Source of the DNA: Microcaldota archaeon
GTDB taxonomy: Archaea > Micrarchaeota > Micrarchaeia > Micrarchaeales > CABMGC01
DNA: 15,993 nt
Direction of reading: 5' to 3'
Assembly: GCA_021803405.1 (NCBI GenBank)
Contig: JAJZLO010000025.1
Coordinates: 1 to 15,993, forward strand
A program made the position numbers and the translations under genes. This document shows, one piece after another, positions 1-6,634 of this stretch (its first letter is position 1; each line of letters starts with the position of its first letter). A model generated the notes under the pieces. That model was not told where the DNA came from, did not search any database, and worked only from the letters and a program-made list of their open reading frames with translations.

Positions 1-741
1 AGTACTATTACCGTTGTTTACAACATACAGATAAGCTCCGTTTGGTGAAGTAGCTATTCCTTCTGGCCCATTAAAAATAAATGTTTTATAATTTGAAACC
101 ACATTTTCAGTAGAGGTATTGATTATGCTTATAGTGTTATTTTGATCCGTTACATAAGCATAAGCTCCGTTTGGTGAAATTGACACACCTTCTGGAGCTG
201 AATTTAAACTTATATAACCCATAATAGTATTAGAATTGCTTGTTGGGGGTCCGTTAACAGAAATCCCCGAGGTAACCTGCAATGATACAACTGCTATTTG
301 TATTTCTTGATTTGTACCAGAAGGAGTATTATAATGAAGCCATAAACTTCCTTTAAAATTAGAACCTATTGAGTTTGATGAAAGAGGACATTGGAAGCTT
401 AAACCAACTATTTGACCGGATGATATTGAAATTGGGGATATTGAATTAAAATATGAGGGAGTAGTTGTACTGTTACTGCAAGAAGTACCTGTTATTTGAT
501 ATCCACCGGTTGTTGAACCAAAAGATAGATTAAGCACACCTGCAGAATTAAGGATTGGATTAGTACATATAAATCCAGAGTTACCTATGCAAGAACTTAT
601 CGAGCCACCAAATTTGCCGAACAGCCCAAGATAATACAAACTTACCAAGGCAATAGATATTATAAGAATTGACCAACCATAAGTCATAAGATACTCCATT
701 GCTGATTGAAGTTTCTTATTATTTTTCTTAATTTTATGCAA
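1..741 (-). CDS. Pilin-signal / YVTN beta-propeller surface protein (C-terminus beyond the window)
   Basis: The frame is open from a stop just upstream of 741 to the window edge, giving 247 codons. The proposed start is TTG at 741, the only ATG/GTG/TTG codon ahead of the signal region; a TATA-like box at about 770-781 fits a leaderless or short-leader transcript. Residues 1-15 are basic (LHKIKKNNKK), followed by QSAMEYLMTYGWSILIISIA, which resembles archaeal class III (type IV pilin-like) signals with a hydrophobic stretch. A Ser/Thr/Gly-rich beta domain with paired cysteines follows at about 45-165. From about 180, repeats such as GVSISPNGAYAYVTDQNNT and GIATSPNGAYLYVVNNGNST are YVTN/YncE-like propeller blades. 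Likely role: an anchored extracellular protein for adhesion or envelope structure. The fold assignment is firm; the function and exact start are inferred. Confidence 0.8.
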   Translation of the reverse strand, partial: MHKIKKNNKKLQSAMEYLMTYGWSILIISIALVSLYYLGLFGKFGGSISSCIGNSGFICTNPILNSAGVLNLSFGSTTGGYQITGTSCSNSTTTPSYFNSISPISISSGQIVGLSFQCPLSSNSIGSNFKGSLWLHYNTPSGTNQEIQIAVVSLQVTSGISVNGPPTSNSNTIMGYISLNSAPEGVSISPNGAYAYVTDQNNTISIINTSTENVVSNYKTFIFNGPEGIATSPNGAYLYVVNNGNST

Positions 742-764
742 AATAAAACCGAATATATCTACTT

Positions 765-783
765 AGTATATTAATATATATTT
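765..783 (-). promoter_or_regulatory. TATA-like box of the pilin/YVTN gene
   Basis: An AT-only tract reading ATATATATTAATATA on the minus strand lies about 30-40 nt upstream of the TTG at 741, the usual spacing for an archaeal TATA box with little or no leader. It sits in the 68-nt gap between the ftsZ stop and this gene, so the gene probably has its own promoter rather than relying on ftsZ read-through. It was identified by composition and spacing only. Confidence 0.4.
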
Positions 784-809
784 TACTAGATAGTGATTTA
801 AATAATTTT

Positions 810-1883
810 TTAATCCTCAAAGATTTTATCAAGGTCTACGTTCTTTGATTCCTCTAGTTTTTTCTTAATGCCTACATCAGAGTAATCTGCAAACTCTACG
901 CCTCCAAGAACAACCATTATTTTTATTGCACTCTTCTGCATAGTAGGATCTATCCTTGCACCCCACTTCATCATAGCATCCTCGCTTATCCTTCCTGCAA
1001 CTTCTTGGAAGATCTTTTCTGCTTCTCGAAGCGTGAGATCCTCTCCTCCAATTATATTAACAAGAGCTTTCTTAGCAGTTGAAAGATCAACGTCTAAAAG
1101 AGGGCTGCTTAGTGTATTATTTATTGCAACTGATGCACGGTCATTTGTCTGTGTTGAGTTTGCTTCGCCTATTCCTATAACCGCATATCCCGAGTCTTTT
1201 AAAACGCTTCTCAAATCGGCAAAGTCAAGATTTACCATTCCTGGCTTGGTAACCATCTCTATTATGCCCTTAGTAGCGTTGGCGAGTATCTCATCGCTTA
1301 TACGAAAGGCCATATTAAGTGGCAGATCAGGAGCTACAGCAAGAAGCTTGTCATTAGGTATTATTATAGTAGTATCCGTTACACGCTTTAGCCGCGATAG
1401 ACCCTCTAGGGCATTCCTAAGTCTTGTCTTGCCTTCGCTTGAAAACGGAAGCGTAACTATTGCAACTGTAAGTGCGCCTGCTTCCTTAGCTTCATGCGCT
1501 ATTATAGGAGCTGAGCCTGTGCCTGTACCGCCCCCCATGCCTCCGGTTATGAAAACCAATTGAGCATCGCTCATAACATGTTTTATCTCTTCTTTGCTTT
1601 CTATGGCTGACTCTTCGCCTAATTTAGGATCGCTACCAGCGCCAAGACCTCTTGTTATTTTCTTGCCTATTAATACCTTTCTATTTGATTTTATCTTTGC
1701 AAGATGCGAAGCATCGGTATTCATAGCTATTAGATTTATGCCCTCTATATTTATTTCTGAAATCCTATTTATAGTGTTAGAACCGCTTCCGCCTGCACCA
1801 ACTACATAAATCTTAGGTTTAGCTGATTCAATGAACTTAAGCAGCTCTTCATCGTCAGGTGAGATAAACTCTTTTGTTGCCAT
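810..1883 (-). CDS. ftsZ: Cell division GTPase FtsZ
   Basis: This is a 357-residue tubulin-superfamily GTPase that polymerises into the cytokinetic ring. The N-terminal nucleotide-binding loop VVGAGGSGSN is at residues 27-36, the tubulin signature GGMGGGTGTG at 114-123, and PNDKLL at 176-181. The T7 catalytic loop NLDFADLRSVL is at 218-228, including the aspartate that acts on GTP in the neighbouring subunit. The C-terminus ends in a short acidic tail (DLDKIFED) with little linker. The frame stays open 47 codons further upstream, but that extension is hydrophobic, lacks family similarity and overlaps the divergent promoter. The ATG at 1883 (MATKEFISPDDEE) gives a family-typical beginning. AAAAGGCG lies just upstream, and a TATA-like box about 25 nt upstream suggests a nearly leaderless mRNA. 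It is divergent from tyrS. Confidence 0.97.
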   Translation of the reverse strand: MATKEFISPDDEELLKFIESAKPKIYVVGAGGSGSNTINRISEINIEGINLIAMNTDASHLAKIKSNRKVLIGKKITRGLGAGSDPKLGEESAIESKEEIKHVMSDAQLVFITGGMGGGTGTGSAPIIAHEAKEAGALTVAIVTLPFSSEGKTRLRNALEGLSRLKRVTDTTIIIPNDKLLAVAPDLPLNMAFRISDEILANATKGIIEMVTKPGMVNLDFADLRSVLKDSGYAVIGIGEANSTQTNDRASVAINNTLSSPLLDVDLSTAKKALVNIIGGEDLTLREAEKIFQEVAGRISEDAMMKWGARIDPTMQKSAIKIMVVLGGVEFADYSDVGIKKKLEESKNVDLDKIFED

Positions 1884-1902
1884 TAATGTCGCCTTTTTAT
1901 AG

Positions 1903-1913
1903 TATATATAAAC
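1903..1913 (-). promoter_or_regulatory. TATA-like box of ftsZ
   Basis: The minus strand reads GTTTATATATA about 25 nt before the ATG at 1883, so transcription would begin at or next to the start codon. This supports 1883 over the longer upstream reading, which would need its start codon upstream of the promoter. Assigned by position and composition. Confidence 0.45.
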
Positions 1914-1985
1914 AAAAACATAAAAAGATTTGTAGAGATGGTAAGTACTAAATGGTAAGGATGTGTAAAAACAATGTAAAGATAT

Positions 1986-2003
1986 TGTTATAAACGTTAT
2001 AGG
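1986..2003 (+). promoter_or_regulatory. TATA-like box of tyrS
   Basis: GTTATAAACGTTATAGG lies about 25-30 nt upstream of the ATG at 2024 and faces the ftsZ promoter within the same 140-nt intergenic region. The spacing implies a leaderless or few-nucleotide leader. No Shine-Dalgarno-like sequence is visible ahead of the tyrS start, which agrees. Confidence 0.4.
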
Positions 2004-2023
2004 ATTATTAATACTGAGATTCA

Positions 2024-3085
2024 ATGGATATTACAACAAAACTAGATATAATAAAATCAGAGCCTACTGAAGAGATAGTTACTGAGCAGGATCTTATCTC
2101 CATACTTGAAAACAACTCAAAACCAGTGCATTACTTTGGACTAGAGATAAGCGGCATGCCGCACATAGGACATATACTTTGTGCTGGGAAAAAAATAAAT
2201 GATTTCGCAAAGGCCGGTTTTCAAACCAACATACTCTTAGCTGATTGGCATACTGTTGCAAACCAAAAACTCGGAGGAGATTGGGAAAGAATAAGGAAGG
2301 CCGGGGAGTTTTACAAAAAATTATTTGCAGTAGCATGTCCTTCTGCAAAGGTGAAGTTCGGATCAGAATTATATCATAATAATAATGAGTACTGGAAGGA
2401 GGTTATGGAAATAGCTACCAAAACAACCATCGCAAGAGCTACAAGAACACTTATAATACAAGGCAGAAGTGAGAAAGACACATTATATGTTTCTCAGTAT
2501 ATTTATCCTATTATGCAAGTTGCAGATATAAGGGCATTCGGAGCGGATGTTGCACATGCAGGAATAGATCAAAGAAAGGTACACATGCTTGCAAGGGAGG
2601 CGTTTAAGGAACTTAATGAAAAAAGGCCCTTGGCTTTGTTGCATACAAGATTAATACAATCGCTTTTAGAACCTCCTAAGATAAATGAAGGGGCAGAAAA
2701 GGAGGAGATAGTCACAGCGATGAAGATGAGCAAGTCAAAACCAGGCTCTTCGATACCTATACTTTCAAGTAAAGAGGAGGTAAATAAAATAATAAGATCC
2801 GGATGGTGTCCAGAGGGGATCGTAAATGAAAACCCAATACTTGGATTATGTAAGTATATAATACTTCCAACTACAGGCATCTTAAAAATAGAAAGAGATA
2901 TGAAGTATGGGGGAGATTTAGAATACAACAATTATGCTTCTTTGGAAAAAGACTTTTTAGAAAAAAAGCTGCATCCTGTTGATTTAAAGAATGCAGTTTC
3001 AGCTAGTATAATAAAAATAATGGCTCCTATAATAACTAAGTTTAGTTCCGAGAGGAAAGAGATTGAGGAGCTGTTCAAACAATAA
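2024..3085 (+). CDS. tyrS: Tyrosyl-tRNA synthetase (archaeal type)
   Basis: This 353-residue class I synthetase charges tRNA-Tyr. The Rossmann domain begins YFGLEISGMPHIGH, with the HIGH motif at 47-50 and a tyrosine at 37 matching the substrate-contact Tyr32 of the Methanocaldococcus enzyme. YPIMQVAD at 161-168 supplies tyrosine-binding Tyr, Gln and Asp. AGIDQRKVHMLARE at 179-192 is typical of the archaeal/eukaryotic TyrRS group. The second signature is KMSKS at 234-238. The C-terminal part (WCPEG, NPILGLCKYI, KYGGDLEYNNY, LHPVDLKNAV) follows the archaeal TyrRS pattern throughout, which separates it from TrpRS. Length is a little above that of compact archaeal TyrRS. The stop codon is only 3 nt from the convergent tRNA-Ser gene, so the tyrS 3' UTR must be very short or antisense to that tRNA. 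Confidence 0.96.
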   Translation: MDITTKLDIIKSEPTEEIVTEQDLISILENNSKPVHYFGLEISGMPHIGHILCAGKKINDFAKAGFQTNILLADWHTVANQKLGGDWERIRKAGEFYKKLFAVACPSAKVKFGSELYHNNNEYWKEVMEIATKTTIARATRTLIIQGRSEKDTLYVSQYIYPIMQVADIRAFGADVAHAGIDQRKVHMLAREAFKELNEKRPLALLHTRLIQSLLEPPKINEGAEKEEIVTAMKMSKSKPGSSIPILSSKEEVNKIIRSGWCPEGIVNENPILGLCKYIILPTTGILKIERDMKYGGDLEYNNYASLEKDFLEKKLHPVDLKNAVSASIIKIMAPIITKFSSERKEIEELFKQ

Positions 3086-3102
3086 AAACGCCGGGATTGG
3101 GA

Positions 3103-3140
3103 CTTTCAAAATGCTGGTTCAGTAAAGTTTACCAGATTTA
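3103..3140 (-). other. 38-nt tRNA intron in the T-loop (between positions 59 and 60) with canonical BHB
   Basis: The outer helix is the T-stem itself (TTGGG/CCCAA). The central four-pair helix is TTCA/TGAA. The 5' bulge is AA|T and the 3' bulge AG|T. The inner helix is AAAT/ATTT, continuing after one bulged C into CTGGT/ACCAG. Cutting both three-base bulges after the second base and joining the ends gives T-loop TTCAAAT between perfectly paired T-stem halves. Every element of the archaeal splicing-endonuclease recognition motif is present. Confidence 0.9.
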
Positions 3141-3179
3141 TTTGAACCCAAATGGCCCGAAGGCCACCAGATCTCGAGT

Positions 3180-3193
3180 TTCGCCTTTTATAA
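3180..3193 (-). other. 14-nt tRNA intron in the anticodon stem (between positions 30 and 31)
   Basis: The intron is TTATAAAAGGCGAA. Removing it restores the fifth anticodon-stem pair (A31 with the first T of TCTGG), which is unpaired without splicing. CGCC (tRNA positions 25-28) pairs with intron GGCG as the four-base central helix. It is followed by bulge AG|T at the 5' site and AA|A at the 3' site, and cutting after the second bulge base at each site gives exactly the predicted exon ends. The outer helix is essentially absent and the 5' bulge merges into the loop, so this is a relaxed bulge-helix-loop substrate. Confidence 0.8.
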
Positions 3194-3242
3194 CTGGCGC
3201 GTTACCTGGTTCTGCCATCCCGGCAATGCTTTATTTTAAATA

Positions 3243-3262
3243 TGTTTATTAATATATATCTT
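3243..3262. promoter_or_regulatory. AT-rich divergent promoter between tRNA-Ser and the glycosyltransferase
   Basis: The 85-nt gap between the tRNA 5' end (3224) and the GT2 start (3310) contains TTTATTAATATATAT, which reads as a TATA-like box on both strands. On the minus strand it is about 25-30 nt from the tRNA 5' end. On the plus strand it would start a transcript near 3277 with a leader of about 33 nt. AAAAGGA at 3297-3303, six bases before the GT2 ATG, is a plausible ribosome binding site for that led transcript. Confidence 0.4.
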
Positions 3263-3309
3263 TACTCTATATGATAAGGATAAAGTCATAAAGAATAAAA
3301 GGATTTAAA

Positions 3310-4869
3310 ATGGGCAATAAAATAAGCAAGGATCTTTTTGGAAGAGTATTCGCTGTAGTAGTTTTTGCAGCACTAACTATCTTCGGCTTTGCATTTTCTA
3401 TATACTTGATTTACAATGCCAACAATGCTTATACTTACTTCTTGGCATTTTCTTATTTGATACTTTCAGTGATAGCCGGGCTTTTCAATACCTTCACCGC
3501 CTATTCGTATTATCGCTCTTATTTGTATGATGATTATTTAAAATCGATAAAAAAGAAATTATTACCGTTAGAGCAGTTTCCTACAGTAGCGGTATCCATT
3601 GCAACATTCAATGAAAATCCTAAAATAGTAATAAAGAATATGAAGCAGCTGAAAACATTAAATTATCCAAAGAATAGGATAAAGTTTTACATGTTGGACG
3701 ATTCTAATGACATTAAAAAAATCCATGAAATAAAAAATGCAAGCAAAAAATATGGCTATGAATATATAAACAGACCTGAAAGAAAAGGATACAAAGCAGG
3801 AGCCCTAAACAACCTAATGAATATAACAAAGGAAGAGTTCATAGCCGTTTTTGATTATGATGAATATCTAACAAATAAAAATTTCCTTCTAGAACTTTTG
3901 CCTTACTTCCAGGATAAAAAGTTGGCATATATACAAACTGAAAAAAGATACAGGAAACATACATTCTTTTCTGATACCATAGATCTTTTTGATGCGTTCT
4001 TTTTCAAGTTTATTCAGCCTTCAAGGGCATTAAATAATACAGCAATCTTTGCCGGTTCATGCGGAGTTATAAAAACCTCTCATTTGAAGGAAATAGGAGG
4101 TTTTCCAGAGTATGTCATAGAGGACACTTTCTTTAGTTTTGAATCAGACATACACGGCTTTAAAAGTCTATACATACCCAAGGTTTATGCATATGGAAAA
4201 CCAATAGAAACCTTCACCGAGTTAGTAAAGCAGCAGTGGAGATATAATTATGGAGATACGCAGTTTCTAGGATACTTTATAAATAAATTAAAGAGGAAGG
4301 ATAAGATGAAAAAACTTTCTCCATTATCCAATGTCGATTACATGACTCATGGCTTTGGATTAAATTATATATCAGTAATGCTTGTTCTCTTCACTATTAT
4401 CTCGATATTGATAGTTTTTTCACAGCTTCCGTTAGCAAAGATTAATTTGAGCAACGTACTCACTGCACAGTACTTGAGTTTCGATCTTGAGTTACTTGGC
4501 GTAGGCGCTCTTTTTGTATCAATAATTGCACCGGTAATATTGACAAAGATATACTTCAATTCTATTAAAAAAGGGTTTATGATATTCCTACTTAACTTTG
4601 CACTTGCATTTATTAGGGCAAAGGCAGCCTTTGCCGCAATCTTTAGGAAAAAATACAAGATAGTTTGGGAAAGAAATAAATTTTCTCAGAAATATGGAAG
4701 GATACTCTATGCTTTTAGGAACTCGGTAGCGGAGATTATTTTTGCTTCTTTTTTGGTTGTATTAAGTGCAATAGCAATGATTATAAACAATACATTTGGA
4801 GGTTTATGGCTGTTATGGTATGGAATACTATATGCTTCAACCATAATAATGTTTTACAAGTATGGTTAG
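3310..4869 (+). CDS. Membrane GT2-family (cellulose-synthase-like) glycosyltransferase
   Basis: This 519-residue integral membrane glycosyltransferase has two N-terminal membrane segments (about 11-36 and 42-68), a cytosolic GT-A domain at about 92-315 and several C-terminal membrane segments (about 350-372, 396-415, 421-443, 470-492, 496-516). Catalytic motifs are in family order: VAVSIATFNENP at 93-104, the nucleotide-binding aspartates LDDSND at 129-134, the metal-binding D-x-D in FDYDEY at 181-186, the catalytic-base region IEDTFF at 270-275, and QQWRYNYGD at 308-316, a variant of the Q(Q/R)xRW motif. It probably moves sugar from a nucleotide donor onto an envelope glycan or lipid at the inner face of the membrane and may translocate the product. 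The acceptor cannot be read from sequence. The start is supported by AAAAGGA six bases upstream, and a DUF424 gene follows immediately. Confidence 0.9.
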   Translation: MGNKISKDLFGRVFAVVVFAALTIFGFAFSIYLIYNANNAYTYFLAFSYLILSVIAGLFNTFTAYSYYRSYLYDDYLKSIKKKLLPLEQFPTVAVSIATFNENPKIVIKNMKQLKTLNYPKNRIKFYMLDDSNDIKKIHEIKNASKKYGYEYINRPERKGYKAGALNNLMNITKEEFIAVFDYDEYLTNKNFLLELLPYFQDKKLAYIQTEKRYRKHTFFSDTIDLFDAFFFKFIQPSRALNNTAIFAGSCGVIKTSHLKEIGGFPEYVIEDTFFSFESDIHGFKSLYIPKVYAYGKPIETFTELVKQQWRYNYGDTQFLGYFINKLKRKDKMKKLSPLSNVDYMTHGFGLNYISVMLVLFTIISILIVFSQLPLAKINLSNVLTAQYLSFDLELLGVGALFVSIIAPVILTKIYFNSIKKGFMIFLLNFALAFIRAKAAFAAIFRKKYKIVWERNKFSQKYGRILYAFRNSVAEIIFASFLVVLSAIAMIINNTFGGLWLLWYGILYASTIIMFYKYG

Positions 4870-4876
4870 TGTTTGT

Positions 4877-5191
4877 ATGATATACATAAAAATCCACGAA
4901 ACTGAGCATGGTGCAATGGTTGCAATGTGCGATGAAAAGGTTTTAGGCAAAATTTATAAAGATAAAAAAACAGGCATGACTTTAGATTTAATAAAGTACT
5001 CGGAGTTTTATAAGGGGGAGTTATTTAGCGCCAAAAAAGGTGTTGAGATCCTAAAGGGTACATATTTATATTCAGGAAATATTGTTGGAGAGGAGGCAGT
5101 AAGTGTTGTAATAAAGGCTGGACTAGCCACAGGAGCAGAGATTAAAAAAATAGATGATGTGCCATCTATACAAATATACAAAATTCTCTGA
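4877..5191 (+). CDS. DUF424 family protein
   Basis: This small archaeal protein of about 104 residues has no established biochemical role. Recognisable DUF424 features are the opening MIYIKIHETEHGAMVAMCD, then VLGKIYK, FYKGELFS, and the C-terminal GNIVGEEAVSVVIKAGLA followed by VPSIQIYK. ATG at 4877 gives the family-typical beginning. An ATG at 4862 would add MVSVC and overlap the glycosyltransferase end by 8 nt; neither start has a clear ribosome binding site. The position suggests co-transcription with the glycosyltransferase and translational coupling, but DUF424 genes lie in varied contexts, so a shared pathway should not be assumed. It ends 7 nt from the convergent NAC gene. Confidence 0.85.
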   Translation: MIYIKIHETEHGAMVAMCDEKVLGKIYKDKKTGMTLDLIKYSEFYKGELFSAKKGVEILKGTYLYSGNIVGEEAVSVVIKAGLATGAEIKKIDDVPSIQIYKIL

Positions 5192-5198
5192 ATAGAAC

Positions 5199-5543
5199 TT
5201 ATTTATTTTTAAGTTTTAAAATAGCAGAGGCTATATCTCCTTTAGACTCATTTATTGCTGCAATGACCTTTTCACGATCGGTTATGCCAGTTTGCTCCAT
5301 CACAAAGTTTATGTCTTCCTCGCTTACTTCTACTAAAGATTTGTCCTTTTCTGAAATTTTACCTCCTGAAATTTGAAAGGTCTTTGAACCTTGAGCTTCT
5401 ATTATGGAAACGTCTGGACTTTCTATTATAATATCTTTATCTTGACATTCTACAACGACCCTTATGGCATCTACGGGAGTATTTTTTATTCCCATGCTGT
5501 CCATCATACGCTTAAGCATTCTTGGGTCCATATTAGGCATCAT
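5199..5543 (-). CDS. nac: Nascent polypeptide-associated complex protein (archaeal NAC)
   Basis: This 114-residue ribosome-associated chaperone forms a homodimer near the exit tunnel. After a Met-rich N-terminus (MMPNMDPRMLKRMMDSMGIK), a NAC barrel spans about 23-70, with the typical DAIRVVVECQDKDIIIESPDV and QISGG. A C-terminal UBA domain spans about 73-112 (VSEEDINFVMEQTGITDREK, then AINESKGDIASAILKLK). Length and domain order match the usual archaeal NAC. Adjacent ATG codons at 5543 and 5540 are equally possible starts. The gene is divergent from the lipoate ligase pair across 57 nt. Confidence 0.95.
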   Translation of the reverse strand: MMPNMDPRMLKRMMDSMGIKNTPVDAIRVVVECQDKDIIIESPDVSIIEAQGSKTFQISGGKISEKDKSLVEVSEEDINFVMEQTGITDREKVIAAINESKGDIASAILKLKNK

Positions 5544-5600
5544 TAAATCACAGAGTATTTATGGTAAAAAAATAAATAAGGCTTTGCTTAATTATATGTT
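5544..5600. promoter_or_regulatory. Compact back-to-back promoter region, NAC / lplB
   Basis: The 57-nt space between two divergent start codons is almost all A and T. AATAAATAAGGC at about 5570-5582 lies about 25 nt before the lplB ATG and fits a leaderless plus-strand transcript. On the minus strand the overlapping TTATTTATTTTTT and the more distal TTAATTATATG tract could serve NAC. With so little room the two initiation complexes would occupy overlapping DNA. Confidence 0.4.
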
Positions 5601-5885
5601 ATGCAAAAAACAGTAAAGTATAAGGTAAAAAACGGTAAACTGCTTGAGATAAGAGTAATTTACGATGAAAAAATACAAGAAGTTAAGATTTTAGGTGATT
5701 TTTTTATGTATCCTTATGAAGGCTTGGATATTATTGAAAAAGAGCTTGTTGGAGTAAGATTGAATATTGATTTGATAGAAGAAAAGATAAATGATGTAGT
5801 TAAAAAAAATAATATTGAAATGATAGGCATAGATCCAAAATCCATAGCAATTTCCATATGTGAAGCTGAAGCGCAAAGTGATTGA
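5601..5885 (+). CDS. lplB: Lipoate-protein ligase accessory (C-terminal) subunit LplB
   Basis: This 94-residue protein corresponds to the C-terminal domain of bacterial LplA, made as a separate polypeptide in Thermoplasma-type archaea. There it joins the large subunit to allow adenylation of lipoate. Visible hallmarks are YKVKNGKLLEIRVIYDEKIQ, then VKILGDFFMYPYEGLDIIEK, matching the domain's G-D-F-F-x-Y-P pattern, ELVGVRL, and a C-terminal helix. It lies directly before the large-subunit gene, separated by 2 nt, so the two should be co-expressed. No catalytic residues are expected here. The small-subunit gene is placed first, unlike the domain order of fused ligases. Confidence 0.88.
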   Translation: MQKTVKYKVKNGKLLEIRVIYDEKIQEVKILGDFFMYPYEGLDIIEKELVGVRLNIDLIEEKINDVVKKNNIEMIGIDPKSIAISICEAEAQSD

Positions 5886-5887
5886 AG

Positions 5888-6634
5888 ATGAAATGGAGAG
5901 TTATTGAGCTTGAAGAAAAAAATGCTTTTGAAAATATGAGCATAGACGAAGCTATATCTGAAAGCATAGCTAAAGAAAATTCTGATCCTACAATAAGATT
6001 TTATAAATGGAAGCCTAGTGCAGTTTCAATAGGAAGATTTCAAAGCATGCTTGAAGAGGTAAATATAGAAACATGCAAAAACTTAGGAGTAGAGTATATA
6101 AGACGGATAACAGGTGGAGGAGCAGTATATCATGATATTGATGGAGAGATTACATATAGTATAATAGGGCCCGAGCATGTTTTTAACAAAGGAATACGCC
6201 AAAGCTACATGGAGATATGCGGATACGTTGTAAATGCCCTTAAAACATTAGGCATAGATGCAACTTTTGTACCTATTAATGACATAATTGTTAAAAATAA
6301 AAAGATATCAGGCAGTGCACAGTCAAGAAAAAATGGGGTTTTGCTTCAGCACGGAACAATACTTTATCAGATAGATATTAAAAAAATGTTTTCATTGCTT
6401 AATGTCAGCAAAGAGAAACTATCGGATAAATTAATAAAAACTGCAGAAGAGAGAGTTACCTGTGTTAGAAATGAAAATAAGGAAATAACTATTGATAGAT
6501 TATACAAGGAACTGTTTAGATCTTTCACTGTAAATAAAGAGTATTACATTGGAGAGCTGCTTGATGAGGAAAAACAACTTAGTTCTGCTCTTGAAGAAAA
6601 ATATAGAAGTTCGGAGTGGAATTTTTACAGATAG
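5888..6634 (+). CDS. lplA: Lipoate-protein ligase A, catalytic subunit
   Basis: This 248-residue enzyme activates lipoate (or octanoate) with ATP and transfers it to the lysine of a lipoyl domain in 2-oxoacid dehydrogenase or glycine-cleavage H proteins. Key segments are PTIRFYKWKPSAVSIGRFQ at 34-52, the substrate-binding RRITGGGAVYHD at 72-83, and NDIIVKNKKISGSAQ at 131-145, whose lysine corresponds to the catalytic lysine of the family. HGTILYQID follows at 155-163. The C-terminal domain is absent, being encoded by lplB. The ATG at 5888 (MKWRVIELEEKN) is preferred; an in-frame TTG at 5882 overlaps the lplB stop and would add only two residues. The 3' end overlaps the convergent lipA stop by 10 nt. 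Confidence 0.94.
   Translation: MKWRVIELEEKNAFENMSIDEAISESIAKENSDPTIRFYKWKPSAVSIGRFQSMLEEVNIETCKNLGVEYIRRITGGGAVYHDIDGEITYSIIGPEHVFNKGIRQSYMEICGYVVNALKTLGIDATFVPINDIIVKNKKISGSAQSRKNGVLLQHGTILYQIDIKKMFSLLNVSKEKLSDKLIKTAEERVTCVRNENKEITIDRLYKELFRSFTVNKEYYIGELLDEEKQLSSALEEKYRSSEWNFYR

Larger units (their letters stand above)
3089..3224 (-). tRNA. tRNA-Ser (anticodon CGA) with two introns at non-canonical sites
   Basis: The acceptor stem GCCGGGA pairs perfectly with TCCCGGC (3218-3224 with 3090-3096). The discriminator base is G (3089), as expected for archaeal tRNA-Ser, and CCA is not encoded. After removing 3180-3193 and 3103-3140, the mature RNA is 84 nt. It has a D-loop with GG, anticodon arm CCAGA-CTCGAGA-TCTGG (anticodon at 3174-3176), a long variable arm TGGCC-TTCG-GGCCA, and T-arm TTGGG-TTCAAAT-CCCAA. 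The long variable arm, CGA anticodon and G73 agree on serine. One weak point is an A12-C23 mismatch in the D-stem. A run of five T directly follows the 3' end as a probable terminator and overlaps the tyrS stop codon. Because of the introns, a scanner tuned to intact T-arms could miss this gene. Confidence 0.93.

Noticed and set aside
1033..1563. Open frame antisense to ftsZ (176 codons)
   Set aside because: It is a mirror of the ftsZ coding frame with no recognisable domain or ribosome binding site.
1884..2024. A 47-residue N-terminal extension of FtsZ
   Set aside because: It is hydrophobic and aromatic-rich, unlike FtsZ N-termini, and it overlaps the TATA-like boxes of both ftsZ and tyrS.
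3089..3224. A tRNA read on the plus strand from GCCGGGATTGGG
   Set aside because: The acceptor stem is self-complementary so both strands look possible, but on the plus strand no T-loop TTCRANN or plausible anticodon arm forms; the minus strand gives all arms.
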